From: Periweissella beninensis
GTDB lineage: Bacteria > Bacillota > Bacilli > Lactobacillales > Lactobacillaceae
Assembly (NCBI RefSeq): GCF_016908275.1
Contig: NZ_JAFBDN010000001.1
Coordinates: 1 to 64,000 of the forward strand
Length of the DNA stretch: 64,000 nt
Direction of reading: 5' to 3'
Positions within the stretch are counted from its first letter, which is position 1; each line of letters starts with the position of its first letter. The notes beneath the pieces were generated by a model, which searched no databases, was not told the DNA's origin, and worked only from the letters and a program-made list of their open reading frames with translations. Shown one piece after another: positions 9,237 through 18,149 of this stretch. The position numbers were made by a program, and so were the translations under genes.

Positions 9237-9349
9237 TTTTACATTTTGTGCTTCGTAATTATCCATTTTTTATGAATATTAATCAAAAAAATACCGTTAT
9301 TGTTCTTTTTTTGCTATACTAGCCAATAATACCCTTTGGAGGAATTTTA

Positions 9350-9874
9350 ATGAATAATGCTAATATCGATACTGCCATTTTTGCTGGCGGTTGTTTTTGG
9401 TGCATGGTTCAACCTTTTGATAGTTTGCCAGGCATTTTAAAAATTCGCTCTGGTTATACTGGTGGTCACGTTGCTAATCCAACCTATGAGCAAGTTTGTA
9501 GCCATACCACTGGCCATACTGAAGCCGTCAAAATTTGGTTTGATCCTACTAAATTTACATACAATGATTTAGTAAAAACCTACTGGCAAGTAACTGATCC
9601 CACTGATGCTGGTGGTCAATTTCAAGATCGTGGCGATAATTATCGGCCAGTAATCTTTGTTAATAGCCCTCAACAACGGGCCATTGCTGAAGCATCAAAA
9701 GTCCAATTAGCCAAAGCTGAAAAATTTACAAAACCGATTGTTACCACAATTGAAGCGGCAATGCCTTTTTATGAGGCCGAAGAATATCATCAAAATTTTT
9801 ATAAAAAAGATCCACGCCGTTATGCGGCAGAACACGCTCCTCGGCAAAGTTTTTTGAATCAATATTGGCAATAA
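9350..9874 (+). CDS. msrA: Peptide methionine sulfoxide reductase A
   Basis: This cytosolic enzyme reduces the S-epimer of methionine sulfoxide in proteins and so repairs oxidative damage. The catalytic motif GGCFWC places the nucleophilic cysteine at residue 15. [22 protein letters not shown] near 40-60 is the usual MsrA substrate-pocket region, and [13 protein letters not shown] is typical of the C-terminal part. The 174-residue length is standard and no MsrB domain is fused. An AGGAGG-like site (GGAGGA) precedes the ATG, and a TGCTATACT extended -10 element lies at 9312-9320. Confidence 0.96.
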   Translation: MNNANIDTAIFAGGCFWCMVQPFDSLPGILKIRSGYTGGHVANPTYEQVCSHTTGHTEAVKIWFDPTKFTYNDLVKTYWQVTDPTDAGGQFQDRGDNYRPVIFVNSPQQRAIAEASKVQLAKAEKFTKPIVTTIEAAMPFYEAEEYHQNFYKKDPRRYAAEHAPRQSFLNQYWQ

Positions 9875-9972
9875 TTAATCCATAATCTAAATTAATTATC
9901 GTAGTAAGAACGCTTCTTACTAGTTATGGCCCTCATGCGTCCATTTCAAAAACTCACTATTTATCGCCACAC

Positions 9973-10036
9973 AAAATGAATCGAGCTAAAAAGTATACCG
10001 TCCTGGGCTTAGCTTTTTAACACGATTCATTTTTTA
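9973..10036 (+). terminator. Long hairpin terminator of msrA
   Basis: AAAATGAATCG plus a second segment (GAGCTAAAAAG against CTTTTTAACAC, two mismatches) forms a stem of about 22 pairs followed by TTTTTT. It can also act on the minus-strand DUF1836 gene. Confidence 0.65.
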
Positions 10037-10089
10037 TAGCCAAATTAGCTCTATCCATCGCTATTTTAGCCAATTTTGGATTAAAAAAT

Positions 10090-10614
10090 CTATTTTTGTA
10101 ACATCTTTAAAGGCTTTTCTTTATTAAGATAGTACAATAACATCTCTGCATTCATTTTACTTAGTAATGCTTTAATAGTTGCATCAATTAACGCGGCATT
10201 TAAATCATCATCAGTTTGAATCAATTCCGGATTACTAATATGTTCTAGGCCGCGTAATAAATGCTCAATATAATAGTCATAAGCTTGTTTAGGATACATC
10301 TCTACTGTTACTTGATTCATGCCTTGCCGAATAACATCTAGGGCAAAAACCGTCTTTAACATTGTAATCAAAATAATATCAGCAACCTGCATCACTGAAT
10401 ACTTCTTTTTAATAGGTGCTAAAATTACCTTTTTTTTGACATAGTTATTAACCATTGTTGCGGTTACTTCATCAATTCCTAATGGTGCAAGAGTTTGATT
10501 GACAAATTCTAATAGCTGATCCATGTATAGATCAAATTTAGGTAATTCTTCCCACTTAGGTAGACTTACTGTTCGCATTCCATCTTTCCAAGTTGCATAT
10601 GTTGTATACTCCAT
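10090..10614 (-). CDS. DUF1836 family protein
   Basis: The 174-residue soluble protein matches the DUF1836 family in its pattern: a central helix-turn-helix-like part (VTATMVNNYVKKKVILAPIKKKYS, residues about 52-75) resembling a MerR-type DNA-binding start, followed by all-helical sequence. The function of the family is not known; a role as a transcription regulator is only suggested by that motif. The ATG at 10614 is preferred over an upstream GTG because GGGGTG lies about six bases before it. It is a single gene between msrA and murF. Confidence 0.7.
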   Translation of the reverse strand: MEYTTYATWKDGMRTVSLPKWEELPKFDLYMDQLLEFVNQTLAPLGIDEVTATMVNNYVKKKVILAPIKKKYSVMQVADIILITMLKTVFALDVIRQGMNQVTVEMYPKQAYDYYIEHLLRGLEHISNPELIQTDDDLNAALIDATIKALLSKMNAEMLLYYLNKEKPLKMLQK

Positions 10615-10741
10615 TATGGTCACCCCATTATTTATAATTAACTTGCTTTAATTTTCAGTATACACCTTTAACATAGTTTTTAAAACTAGTTGTCATCTAA
10701 AACAAAGCTCAATTCCTCTTTCATACAACCATTTATTTCAC

Positions 10742-10783
10742 AAAAAAAAGTTATAGCTGGTATATTAACCATCCTATAACTTG
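10742..10783 (-). terminator. Intrinsic terminator of murF
   Basis: AAGTTATAG / CTATAACTT forms the outer stem and GGT/ACC closes an inner part; on the minus strand it is followed by eight or nine T. It lies just after the murF stop. Confidence 0.8.
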
Positions 10784-10804
10784 TTAAATATTGTAATATC
10801 GGGG

Positions 10805-12181
10805 TTATTTCATTAATTCATGGACCACTTGTTCTAAATGAATTCCATGACTAGCCTTTAGCAAAATAATATCATTAGCTGTCAATTGTAACGCTAAATC
10901 AGCAACTAACGTTTGCTTATCATTAGCATTATATACTTTAACCGGTATGTTAGTCGTGGTTTTTAACTCTTGTGCTAAAGCCCGTACGTCCTCGCCCACA
11001 AGATAAACCCCATCGATTTCATTTTCTTTAATTTCCTTGGCTAAATTAGCATGCAATGCCAAACTATCATCGCCCAACTCTAACATATCACCCAAAACAA
11101 CAAAGCGCTTGCCCGTAGTTTTTACACGACTAAAGGCTTTTAAAACTTCTTTAGCTGCTGTTGGATTTGAATTATAAACGTCACTTAATACCCGTGTGCC
11201 ACTATGCATTTGCATCCATTGTGTTCGATTAGCGGTTAACGGTACGTTTCGTAAAGCAATTTGTAAGTTTTCAGGTGAAATCCCCAGTTCAATTCCAATT
11301 GTCAACGCCGCTAATGCATTCTCAATATTATATTCACCCAATAATGGAATGGTAAACATCAACTCTGGCCATTGATTGGTTTTAAAAGTTGTGGCATAAT
11401 CATCTGGCACAATATCATGTGGATATAAATCATTATCTTGGCTCGTTAAGCCAAACGTCTTCTTTGCAATGTTAAGCGACTGTGCCCGTTCTTTAAGCAA
11501 TGGTTCATCCCCGTTATAAACAAATAATCCATTTTCTTTCATTCCATGTGTAATTTCAAGTTTTGCATCGGCAATTTTATCACGTGTTTTGAAAAATTCG
11601 ATGTGGGCTTCCCCAATCATGGTAATAATAGCAATATCTGGTTTAACTAATTTACTTAAAAAATCTAGTTGACCAGGCCGATCCATTCCAAGTTCAACAA
11701 CCAAAACCTCTGTACTTTTTTCCATGCGTAAAATCGTGATTGGGGCCCCGATTTCATTATTAAAATTTTCCGGTGTCTTAATTGTATTGTATTGAGTTGA
11801 TGTAACAGCTGCAATTAAATCTTTAGTTGTCGTTTTACCATTAGAACCAGTCACGGCAATTACTTTTGGATTTAGTTTGTCTAAATAAAACCGTGCCAAA
11901 TCTTGTAAACCGACTAATGTATCATTAACCAAAATAACCGGAAAATCCTTAGGTGCTGTCTCAATATGATCCTTAGCCCATAGTGTTGCAGTCGCCCCAT
12001 TTCTTTTAGCATCTTCAATGAAATCATGGCCATCATTTTCGGCAACCAATGGAATAAATAAGGCGCCTGGTTTTAAATCTCGGCTATCAAAAGCAACTGA
12101 AGAAATTTCAACTGTCGCATAATCAGTAATGTTATTTGTTGCTTGCACTGCAGTTGCAACTTCAGAAAGTTTTATCTTCAT
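10805..12181 (-). CDS. murF: UDP-N-acetylmuramoyl-tripeptide--D-alanyl-D-alanine ligase
   Basis: MurF adds D-Ala-D-Ala to the UDP-MurNAc-tripeptide and completes the cytosolic peptidoglycan precursor. Residues 1-90 form the Mur N-terminal domain, the ATP site TGSNGKTTTK is at 111-120, the middle domain contains ENFNNEIGAP and VVELGMDRPGQ, and the C-terminal ligase domain starts near 310 with VLSDVYNSNPTA. The ATG at 12181 (458 residues) is chosen over a start 42 bases upstream because the family normally begins MKIKLSEV and a GAGGATGG site precedes it. It stands alone, away from a dcw cluster. Confidence 0.95.
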   Translation of the reverse strand: MKIKLSEVATAVQATNNITDYATVEISSVAFDSRDLKPGALFIPLVAENDGHDFIEDAKRNGATATLWAKDHIETAPKDFPVILVNDTLVGLQDLARFYLDKLNPKVIAVTGSNGKTTTKDLIAAVTSTQYNTIKTPENFNNEIGAPITILRMEKSTEVLVVELGMDRPGQLDFLSKLVKPDIAIITMIGEAHIEFFKTRDKIADAKLEITHGMKENGLFVYNGDEPLLKERAQSLNIAKKTFGLTSQDNDLYPHDIVPDDYATTFKTNQWPELMFTIPLLGEYNIENALAALTIGIELGISPENLQIALRNVPLTANRTQWMQMHSGTRVLSDVYNSNPTAAKEVLKAFSRVKTTGKRFVVLGDMLELGDDSLALHANLAKEIKENEIDGVYLVGEDVRALAQELKTTTNIPVKVYNANDKQTLVADLALQLTANDIILLKASHGIHLEQVVHELMK

Positions 12182-12292
12182 TCGAAATATCCATCCTCTT
12201 TTTATACATAAATCAACCAACAATCATAAATCATTGTATTTTTTATTTTAATTTGCTAACTTTAATAATATCAAAAAACTGAGGTAAAACCT

Positions 12293-12766
12293 ATGCAAAA
12301 CATTTTATTTGTCTGTTTGGGTAATATTGCGCGCTCCACGATGGCCGAAGCAATGTTGCGTCAAATGATTACTAATGAACATCTGACCGAACAAATTAGT
12401 GTTGATTCAGCTGGTACTGCCAATTGGGAAATGGGGAAACGTCCCCACCCTGGCACCCAACAGCAACTACGTAAGCACCATATTCCGTTTGATGGGATTA
12501 TTGCGCGGCAAATCACACCTACCGATTTTCAATGGGCCGATTATATCATTACAATGGATCAACAAAATGTGCGTGACCTAATAGCACTGGCCCCTTCACC
12601 GCTTGATGTGCAAAAGATTCACTTAGCTTTTGATATTGTGCCTACTAAGCAAGGTGTAGAAATTGCTGATCCTTGGTATACGCAAAGATTTGACATCACT
12701 TTTGCTCAACTTAGTGAAACTTTGCCACTATGGTTTGCTAAATTTAAACAAAATATATCAGTATAA
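12293..12766 (+). CDS. Low-molecular-weight protein-tyrosine phosphatase
   Basis: The 157-residue cytosolic phosphatase has the P-loop VCLGNIARS with nucleophilic Cys8 and Arg14, and the general-acid aspartate in ADPWY near residue 125. Cysteine is often found where this protein has Ala13 in the loop. Members dephosphorylate bacterial tyrosine kinases of capsule or wall pathways, or stress proteins; no kinase gene is adjacent, so the partner is unknown. A GAGGT ribosome site lies upstream of the ATG, and it is read as a single gene. Confidence 0.92.
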   Translation: MQNILFVCLGNIARSTMAEAMLRQMITNEHLTEQISVDSAGTANWEMGKRPHPGTQQQLRKHHIPFDGIIARQITPTDFQWADYIITMDQQNVRDLIALAPSPLDVQKIHLAFDIVPTKQGVEIADPWYTQRFDITFAQLSETLPLWFAKFKQNISV

Positions 12767-12891
12767 CTTGGTAAATTAAATTGCATACCTATAATAACAT
12801 ACGCAGCTAATACTAACTGTTCCTTTTTACATTTTTTTGAGTAATTAATAACCAATTTTTCATCTGATTTTAATTTTTAATTAATTTATCA

Positions 12892-12920
12892 TTGACATTA
12901 AGCTAATTAATTGCTATATT
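12892..12920 (+). promoter_or_regulatory. Promoter of the trpXYZ leader
   Basis: A consensus TTGACA (12892-12897) and TATATT (12915-12920) are spaced by 17 bases. The transcript would start near 12927, about 37 bases before the leader-peptide ATG. Confidence 0.8.
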
Positions 12921-12963
12921 TGCAACAACTTAATCATTTAGATAAAAACATAGGAGTTTTCAC

Positions 12964-13008
12964 ATGGCTAATTCACTACAACAAGTTAATAGTTGGTGGC
13001 GTCGGTAA
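12964..13008 (+). CDS. Tryptophan leader peptide MANSLQQVNSWWRR
   Basis: This 14-codon ORF starts with ATG seven bases after TAGGAG and ends with two adjacent Trp codons (12994-12999), two Arg codons and TAA. Trp is the rarest residue, so tandem Trp codons close to the stop of a short translated ORF are the hallmark of a ribosome-sensing attenuator. It lies between a consensus promoter and a strong terminator, before the trpX gene. The peptide is probably not functional itself; its translation is the signal. The ORF is too short for statistical gene calling, so its reality rests on promoter, RBS, WW codons and the folding that follows. Confidence 0.85.
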   Translation: MANSLQQVNSWWRR

Positions 13009-13009
13009 C

Positions 13010-13130
13010 CCAAGTTATATTTGACAGATGTAACTTGGTCACTCAGATCATTTTGCATCTGTACCGGCGAACTTTTATGCGTTCAAAAGTCTGTACAGAT
13101 AGCTAACCTATCTTGCAGGCTTTTTCTTTT
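13010..13130 (+). promoter_or_regulatory. Trp-responsive transcription attenuator of trpXYZ
   Basis: Four alternative pairings are visible. Stem A joins 13010-13017 and 13031-13038 (CCAAGTTA/TAACTTGG). Stem B joins 13024-13030 and 13056-13062 (ACAGATG/CATCTGT). The antiterminator joins 13057-13064 and 13093-13100 (ATCTGTAC/GTACAGAT), with an inner ACTTTT/AAAAGT stem. The terminator joins 13085-13102 and 13108-13124 and ends in a T-rich tail to 13130. Inferred logic: a ribosome stalled at the Trp codons leaves stem A free to form, which keeps 13024-13030 from pairing in B and allows the antiterminator. A ribosome at the stop codon covers the first arm of A, so B forms and the terminator follows. 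Confidence 0.82.
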
Positions 13131-13135
13131 TACAA

Positions 13136-13180
13136 AGTAGACTTTGCCAAGATTCTGTTAGCAAAGTCTACTATTTTATT
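13136..13180 (+). terminator. Second hairpin before trpX
   Basis: AGTAGACTTTGC (13136-13147) and its exact complement (13161-13172) form a 12-bp stem followed by ATTTTATTTT. It lies four bases before the trpX ribosome site. It could be a second, weaker terminator or a stabilising 5' hairpin on the read-through transcript. Confidence 0.6.
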
Positions 13181-13195
13181 TTAGGGAGAAATTTT

Positions 13196-14194
13196 ATGAA
13201 GCGGTTATACTCAGTTATTTTTATCATTTTTGCTTTGTTAGGAATAGCACTTTTTAATGATATGCATAGTACTACGCAAGCTAAAAAAATACCTACTGTT
13301 GGGATTTTACAATTCATGACCCATCCAGCCTTAAATGCTATCAATAAGGGAATCATGGATGAGTTGAAAGCCAACGGTTATGTTAATGGTAAAAACATCA
13401 AGATCGATTTTCAAAATGCACAAGGCGATCAAAGTAACTTAAAAACAATGGCTACTAAATTTGATAATGAAAATGCGACAGTATCTGTTGGAATTGCTAC
13501 CCCAGCGGCTCAAGCACTAGTAAATACCATGCCAACAAAAAAAGTTTTATTTTCTGCTTCAACTAATCCAGTCGGTGCCCAATTAGTTAAATCACTAACC
13601 CATCCTGGTAAATATGTGACCGGGGTCTCTGATCAAGCACCGTTAAAAGCGCAACTTAAATTAATAAAAAAAATGGTGCCAACGCTTAAAACTTTAGGTA
13701 TTATTTACACCTCTTCAGATGATTCGGCAACTACCGAAGCAAAAAAAATGCAAAAATTAGCAACGGATAACGGTATCAAGATTAAGGTCTATACCATTGC
13801 CCAAACCAACGACCTCGCACAGGTGGCCCAAACAATGGTCAACAATCATAATGTTGATGCTGTTTTTGTACCAACGGATAACACCATTGCCAGTGCTATG
13901 CCAGTGCTAGTTCAAGCAACTAATCAAGCTAAAGTACCAGTCTTTCCAACAGTTAACACCATGGTCAAACAGGGTGGCGTCGCTGCTGAGTCAATTAATC
14001 AATACGCAATTGGTCGTAAAACGGGTAAAATGCTTGTCCGGATCCTAAAAGGACAAAAAATTAGTGATACCCCCGTTGAATTTATGAAAAATGGTCAGCT
14101 CGTTATTAACACCAAGCAAACCAAAAAGCTTGGCATTAATGTTGCCAACAATTTACTTACCCAAGCTAATAAACAAGGAGGCATTATCAAATGA
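13196..14194 (+). CDS. trpX: Tryptophan ABC transporter, substrate-binding protein
   Basis: The 332-residue protein belongs to the ABC_sub_bind family (PF04392-like). A hydrophobic segment at residues 5-22 exports it or anchors it, and no lipobox cysteine is present. The mature part starts KKIPTVGILQFMTHPALNAI and continues with the typical ASTNPVGAQLV and PTDNTIASAMPVL segments. The Trp specificity is inferred from the Trp-Trp leader peptide and from similarity to streptococcal TrpXYZ. It is the first gene of a three-gene operon and overlaps trpY by four bases. A GGGAG ribosome site precedes the ATG. Confidence 0.85.
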   Translation: MKRLYSVIFIIFALLGIALFNDMHSTTQAKKIPTVGILQFMTHPALNAINKGIMDELKANGYVNGKNIKIDFQNAQGDQSNLKTMATKFDNENATVSVGIATPAAQALVNTMPTKKVLFSASTNPVGAQLVKSLTHPGKYVTGVSDQAPLKAQLKLIKKMVPTLKTLGIIYTSSDDSATTEAKKMQKLATDNGIKIKVYTIAQTNDLAQVAQTMVNNHNVDAVFVPTDNTIASAMPVLVQATNQAKVPVFPTVNTMVKQGGVAAESINQYAIGRKTGKMLVRILKGQKISDTPVEFMKNGQLVINTKQTKKLGINVANNLLTQANKQGGIIK

Positions 14195-15090
14195 ATATTA
14201 TTGTATCAACTATCGGTCAAGGCCTCATTTGGGCTATTCTTGGTTTAGGTCTATTTATTACCTTTCGCATCCTAAACTTTGCGGATATGTCCGTCGAAGG
14301 AACTTTCCCCCTCGGAGCAGCTACAGCGGTCGCTTTAATTCATCAAGGAATTAACCCCTATTTAGCCATGCTAGCCGCCTTTTTGACTGGTAGTCTTGCC
14401 GGTATGGTGACCGGTTTACTATATACTAAAGGCAATATTCCTATTTTATTAGCTGGAATTTTAACTATGACCGCCATTTTTTCTATTAATTTACGTATTT
14501 TAAATGGTTCAAATCTTTCATTATTAAATCAACATACCCTCCTCAACAGTGGTATTATGAAAAGCTTACCGCCTTACTTTAATACCGTTTTAACTGGTTT
14601 ACTTGTCATTATCATTTTAATTGGTCTATTAATCTATTTTCTACAAAGTGAATTTGGCCAAGCTTTTATTGCAACCGGTGATAACCCAATCATGGCCCGT
14701 TCACTCGGTATTAAAACTGATGCAATGATTATTTTAGGTTTAATGCTCTCTAATGGTTTGATTGCGTTTGGTGGTGCTTTAGTTGCTCAAAATAACGGTT
14801 TCGCAGATGTTAATATGGGGATTGGCATTATCGTTATTGCTTTGGCCTCTATCATTATTGGTGAGGTTGCTTTTGGTAACTTAAACTTAAATAATCGACT
14901 CGTCGCGATCGTCGTCGGTTCAATTATGTATCGTTTTGTTTTACTATTTGTGATGCAACTTGGCTTTGCCGCTAATGATTTAAACTTATTATCTGCTATC
15001 GTCTTAGCACTTGCCCTATTAAGTCCTAAATTCCGCCACTTCTTTGGCTTTACCCGTATTTTGAAAGGAGTATCTCGTAGCCATGCCTAA
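14191..15090 (+). CDS. trpY: Tryptophan ABC transporter, permease
   Basis: The 299-residue membrane protein resembles branched-chain (LIV-type, BPD_transp_2) permeases with about eight helices. The motif NFADMSVEGTFPLGAA near residue 30 and the region ALASIIIGEVAFGN near 225 are typical, the latter being the coupling loop that touches the ATPase. It overlaps trpX by four bases (ATGA) and trpZ by eight, so translation of the three genes is coupled. Only one permease gene is present, which implies a homodimeric channel. Confidence 0.85.
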   Translation: MNIIVSTIGQGLIWAILGLGLFITFRILNFADMSVEGTFPLGAATAVALIHQGINPYLAMLAAFLTGSLAGMVTGLLYTKGNIPILLAGILTMTAIFSINLRILNGSNLSLLNQHTLLNSGIMKSLPPYFNTVLTGLLVIIILIGLLIYFLQSEFGQAFIATGDNPIMARSLGIKTDAMIILGLMLSNGLIAFGGALVAQNNGFADVNMGIGIIVIALASIIIGEVAFGNLNLNNRLVAIVVGSIMYRFVLLFVMQLGFAANDLNLLSAIVLALALLSPKFRHFFGFTRILKGVSRSHA

Positions 15091-15850
15091 TCCGATCTTA
15101 TCCATTGAAAATTTGACTACTGTTGTTCGTAAAGGTACTAGTAGTGAACTACAAATCCTAAAAGGGATTAATCTTGATATTTTCCCAGGCGATTTTATCA
15201 CTTTACTTGGTTCAAATGGTGCTGGTAAATCCACTTTACTCAATGTTATTGCAGGTAATTTAACTGCAGATACTGGCACAATTAAAATTAATGCCCATGA
15301 TGTTACCAAACAAGATGAAACTACCCGAACTAAATATATTAGTCGTGTTTTTCAGGATCCAAAATTAGGGACAGCGCCACGGCTAACCGTTGCTGAAAAT
15401 TTGCTACTTGCAAAAAAGCGTGGCCTAAAACGAACTTTTCTACCACGTAACTTAAAGCGCTCCTTACCTGAATTTAAAGTACTTACCAAAACGACCGGTA
15501 ATGGGTTGGATCAACGACTTAACACCCCGACAGGTGATTTATCAGGTGGCCAACGTCAAGCATTAAGCTTTTTAATGGCTACACTCAATAATCCAACGAT
15601 TTTATTATTAGACGAACATACTGCTGCCTTGGATCCGAAGACTAGTGACCAATTAATGCAGCTAACTGATAAAACAATTCAAGATAATCACTTGACCGCC
15701 TTAATGATTACGCACCGCCTTGAAGATGCGCTAAAATATGGTAATCGTTTAATTGCCCTTCATGATGGCCAAATTACGCTTGATGTCCGTGACAACGAAA
15801 AAGCCAGCTTAACAAAAGCTGACCTCCTTAACTATTTTGCTACTTATTAA
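15083..15850 (+). CDS. trpZ: Tryptophan ABC transporter, ATP-binding protein
   Basis: The 255-residue cytosolic ATPase has Walker A GSNGAGKST (near residue 43), the signature LSGGQRQAL (near 152), Walker B ILLLDEHTAALDP (near 173) and the switch histidine in MITHRLED. The Q-loop is SRVFQDPKLG. It powers uptake with TrpX and TrpY. Its stop codon overlaps the stop of the convergent DUF1002 gene, so the two transcripts overlap at their 3' ends and no separate terminator lies between them. Confidence 0.9.
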   Translation: MPNPILSIENLTTVVRKGTSSELQILKGINLDIFPGDFITLLGSNGAGKSTLLNVIAGNLTADTGTIKINAHDVTKQDETTRTKYISRVFQDPKLGTAPRLTVAENLLLAKKRGLKRTFLPRNLKRSLPEFKVLTKTTGNGLDQRLNTPTGDLSGGQRQALSFLMATLNNPTILLLDEHTAALDPKTSDQLMQLTDKTIQDNHLTALMITHRLEDALKYGNRLIALHDGQITLDVRDNEKASLTKADLLNYFATY

Positions 15851-16914
15851 AATAGTTTTTGCAATGCATCCCCGATGCCTGTAAAAAATTTTCCCAACGC
15901 ACTAGCTATTGCGGCTAAAAAGCCTTGTGCTTCTTTTGAACTTACCGCGGTGTTCCAACGTTTACTTAAATCACTAATTAACGTGCTTGCTAACTTCTTG
16001 TATCTTTTAATTGAGTTAGCGTCTAGCACGTTATTTTTATTAGCCACATATAATTTAGCTAATTGGTATAATAAATCATTGTCTTTGCTACTCAATTGAT
16101 TATTCAACTTGGTATTTTGCAAAACTTGATCAACAATTTTCTTAATTTGCGCCGTCGTTAGTTCTTCATTATTGTATTTAGCCAGCTCTGTTTTAATTTG
16201 TGCTAAAGCTGTTGCTAATTGGGTATCTAACTTTTGTCGGTCAGAATACGACATATCATTATCTTTGGCTTTCGCATTTTTAACAATTTGTGTCGTTGTC
16301 GTTAATTCTTGTTGCGCTACTTTAATTTTCGCTGCATTTAGTTTAACACCTTGATCGCTTAGTGCTTTATACAAACCGGTCAAGGCCCCCGCACCAGTGA
16401 CAACGCCTCGTGAAGGTGCCGTTGCCACAATAACTGCTAAATTTTGGACGCCCGCAGTTGTTAATGGGGTTAAATAGCCTTCTTGGGTAACACTTGAAAT
16501 CAACTTAGGCGTTTTGATCGTCACTTTATTACTACCATTCAAAGTATTATCACGTTGGACATAAATTGAACTAATAATATCAGCATCACTAACATTGGTT
16601 TGCTTTAAATATTTTTCGGCATCAGTGCCATGCACGGTAATTTCTTTGATATTATTAATATCTAAATCACCTTTTTGGCCATTCAAACCCATCGCTTTAA
16701 TCGTTTCTTGTTGTTCACTACTACTTAAGCCGCCAGCTATCGCTAAAACGGGGGTCTTAAAAGCTGTTTGACTAGACGAACTACTCGTCGTAGCATCACT
16801 ACTTGTCGCGGTATCAGCATTCACTATCGTTTGGCTCAAAGGATTTAAGCTCAAACTAACAAATCCCAATACCATAATTGCTAACAAGCTAATTACTATT
16901 TTTTTTATTTTCAT
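15847..16914 (-). CDS. DUF1002 family secreted protein
   Basis: The 355-residue protein has a signal peptide (KIKKIVISLLAIMVLGFVSL, cleavage probably near NAD at 33-35), a Ser-rich linker and a DUF1002 domain that begins around PVLAIAGGLSSSEQQETIKAMG. The segment VATAPSRGVVTGAGALTGLYKAL near 175-197 is characteristic of the family. The function is unknown; members are extracellular or membrane-associated in Firmicutes. The ATG at 16914 with a GGAGGA site is preferred to upstream starts. It is convergent with and overlaps trpZ by the stop codon. Confidence 0.85.
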   Translation of the reverse strand: MKIKKIVISLLAIMVLGFVSLSLNPLSQTIVNADTATSSDATTSSSSSQTAFKTPVLAIAGGLSSSEQQETIKAMGLNGQKGDLDINNIKEITVHGTDAEKYLKQTNVSDADIISSIYVQRDNTLNGSNKVTIKTPKLISSVTQEGYLTPLTTAGVQNLAVIVATAPSRGVVTGAGALTGLYKALSDQGVKLNAAKIKVAQQELTTTTQIVKNAKAKDNDMSYSDRQKLDTQLATALAQIKTELAKYNNEELTTAQIKKIVDQVLQNTKLNNQLSSKDNDLLYQLAKLYVANKNNVLDANSIKRYKKLASTLISDLSKRWNTAVSSKEAQGFLAAIASALGKFFTGIGDALQKLF

Positions 16915-17035
16915 CACGCAAAAATCCTCCATTACTATCATATTAAATAATAAGCTATTTTGGTAAGTAATGGTTGTTTTGCTTAATTGTTTAATAAATT
17001 TTTAAACCAGTCACATCAATTAACAGCCTCATTTT

Positions 17036-18046
17036 TTAAACATCCTTATCCTGCGTTAAGGGATAAATTTTGGCTAAAATTTTGCTAGTATCGACAAAAC
17101 GATTAGTTGAGTGCATCACTACCGTAATTACTCGATGATGGTTTTTGGCTTGTGCAGTGGCTACAAACACCTCACCGGCAGCCGGGGTAGTGCCAGTTTT
17201 TAACCCGTCAACCCCAAACTTCGGGTTACCATACACTTCACCCTTTAACATCCGATTTGTTGTCGGTAGCGTAAAACCCTTTGTGGTTGTATTTTTAAGC
17301 TGTGCATGCTTTAAAATTACTGGATATTGCGTAATTAATTGGTCAGCTAACACGACCAAATCGCGTGCTGAACTAGTATTTTTTTTCGTCGACTTCGCCT
17401 TTAAAATATTCAAGCCAAATGGTACTAAATCAACATTGTCTAGGCCTGATACTGAGTAATACTTAGTCTGTTTTAAATGCCATTTAACTGCTTGCTGATT
17501 CATTTGCTCAATCATCAATCGATTACTACCGGCTAACCAAATTCCCAGTGCTGTTATTGATTCATTTGACGATGCCACTAATGCGTTATCAAACAATTGC
17601 CGCACGGTCAATTTCTCACCTTTAACCATCGGTAATTCACCAGCATAGTATGAACGACTCATTTTAGCCACAGACCCATTGATCGTTACCTTAGCACTCC
17701 ATTCATGGGGGTGCGTCTGTAAATATTTTAACGCTAAGTATAAAACCATTAGCTTAGTCGTTGATGCATTATACATTTTCTTATCCGGTTGGTCACCGTA
17801 TAAATAGCGATTAGTTACCGTGTCATAAGCAATACTCGTTGTTGCTGTTAGACCGTTAATTTTTAGATTTGGTACTGTCACATTGCGTAAAGCAAACGGT
17901 CGTGTGTCAACCTTGCTTGCTTTTTTAATCGCTTTAATACTTTTAAGTACAGTTGCTTCCTCTCTAACAATTCGCGTTGATAGTGTTAAACCACCTATTA
18001 TGCAAAGTATTAAACTAACCCACAATACACGACTACTTTTTTTCAT
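17036..18046 (-). CDS. D-alanyl-D-alanine carboxypeptidase (peptidase S11)
   Basis: This penicillin-binding protein trims the terminal D-Ala from peptidoglycan peptides outside the cell. An N-terminal hydrophobic helix (residues 6-21) exports or anchors it. The catalytic motifs are STTK at 95-98, SSN near 160 and KTG near 285 in GLKTGTTPAAG. At 336 residues it ends soon after the catalytic domain and lacks the C-terminal beta domain and amphipathic helix of DacA, so anchoring must be by the uncleaved N-terminus. The ribosome site is weak (GGG). It is a single gene. Confidence 0.92.
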   Translation of the reverse strand: MKKSSRVLWVSLILCIIGGLTLSTRIVREEATVLKSIKAIKKASKVDTRPFALRNVTVPNLKINGLTATTSIAYDTVTNRYLYGDQPDKKMYNASTTKLMVLYLALKYLQTHPHEWSAKVTINGSVAKMSRSYYAGELPMVKGEKLTVRQLFDNALVASSNESITALGIWLAGSNRLMIEQMNQQAVKWHLKQTKYYSVSGLDNVDLVPFGLNILKAKSTKKNTSSARDLVVLADQLITQYPVILKHAQLKNTTTKGFTLPTTNRMLKGEVYGNPKFGVDGLKTGTTPAAGEVFVATAQAKNHHRVITVVMHSTNRFVDTSKILAKIYPLTQDKDV

Positions 18047-18149
18047 AATTAAGTAAAACCCTTTATATAAGAATAAGATACCCCCTTTTCGATATTACTT
18101 AATTAATCATAAACAGTCAATGAAAGTTATTAATTTTAATCTTATTGTA

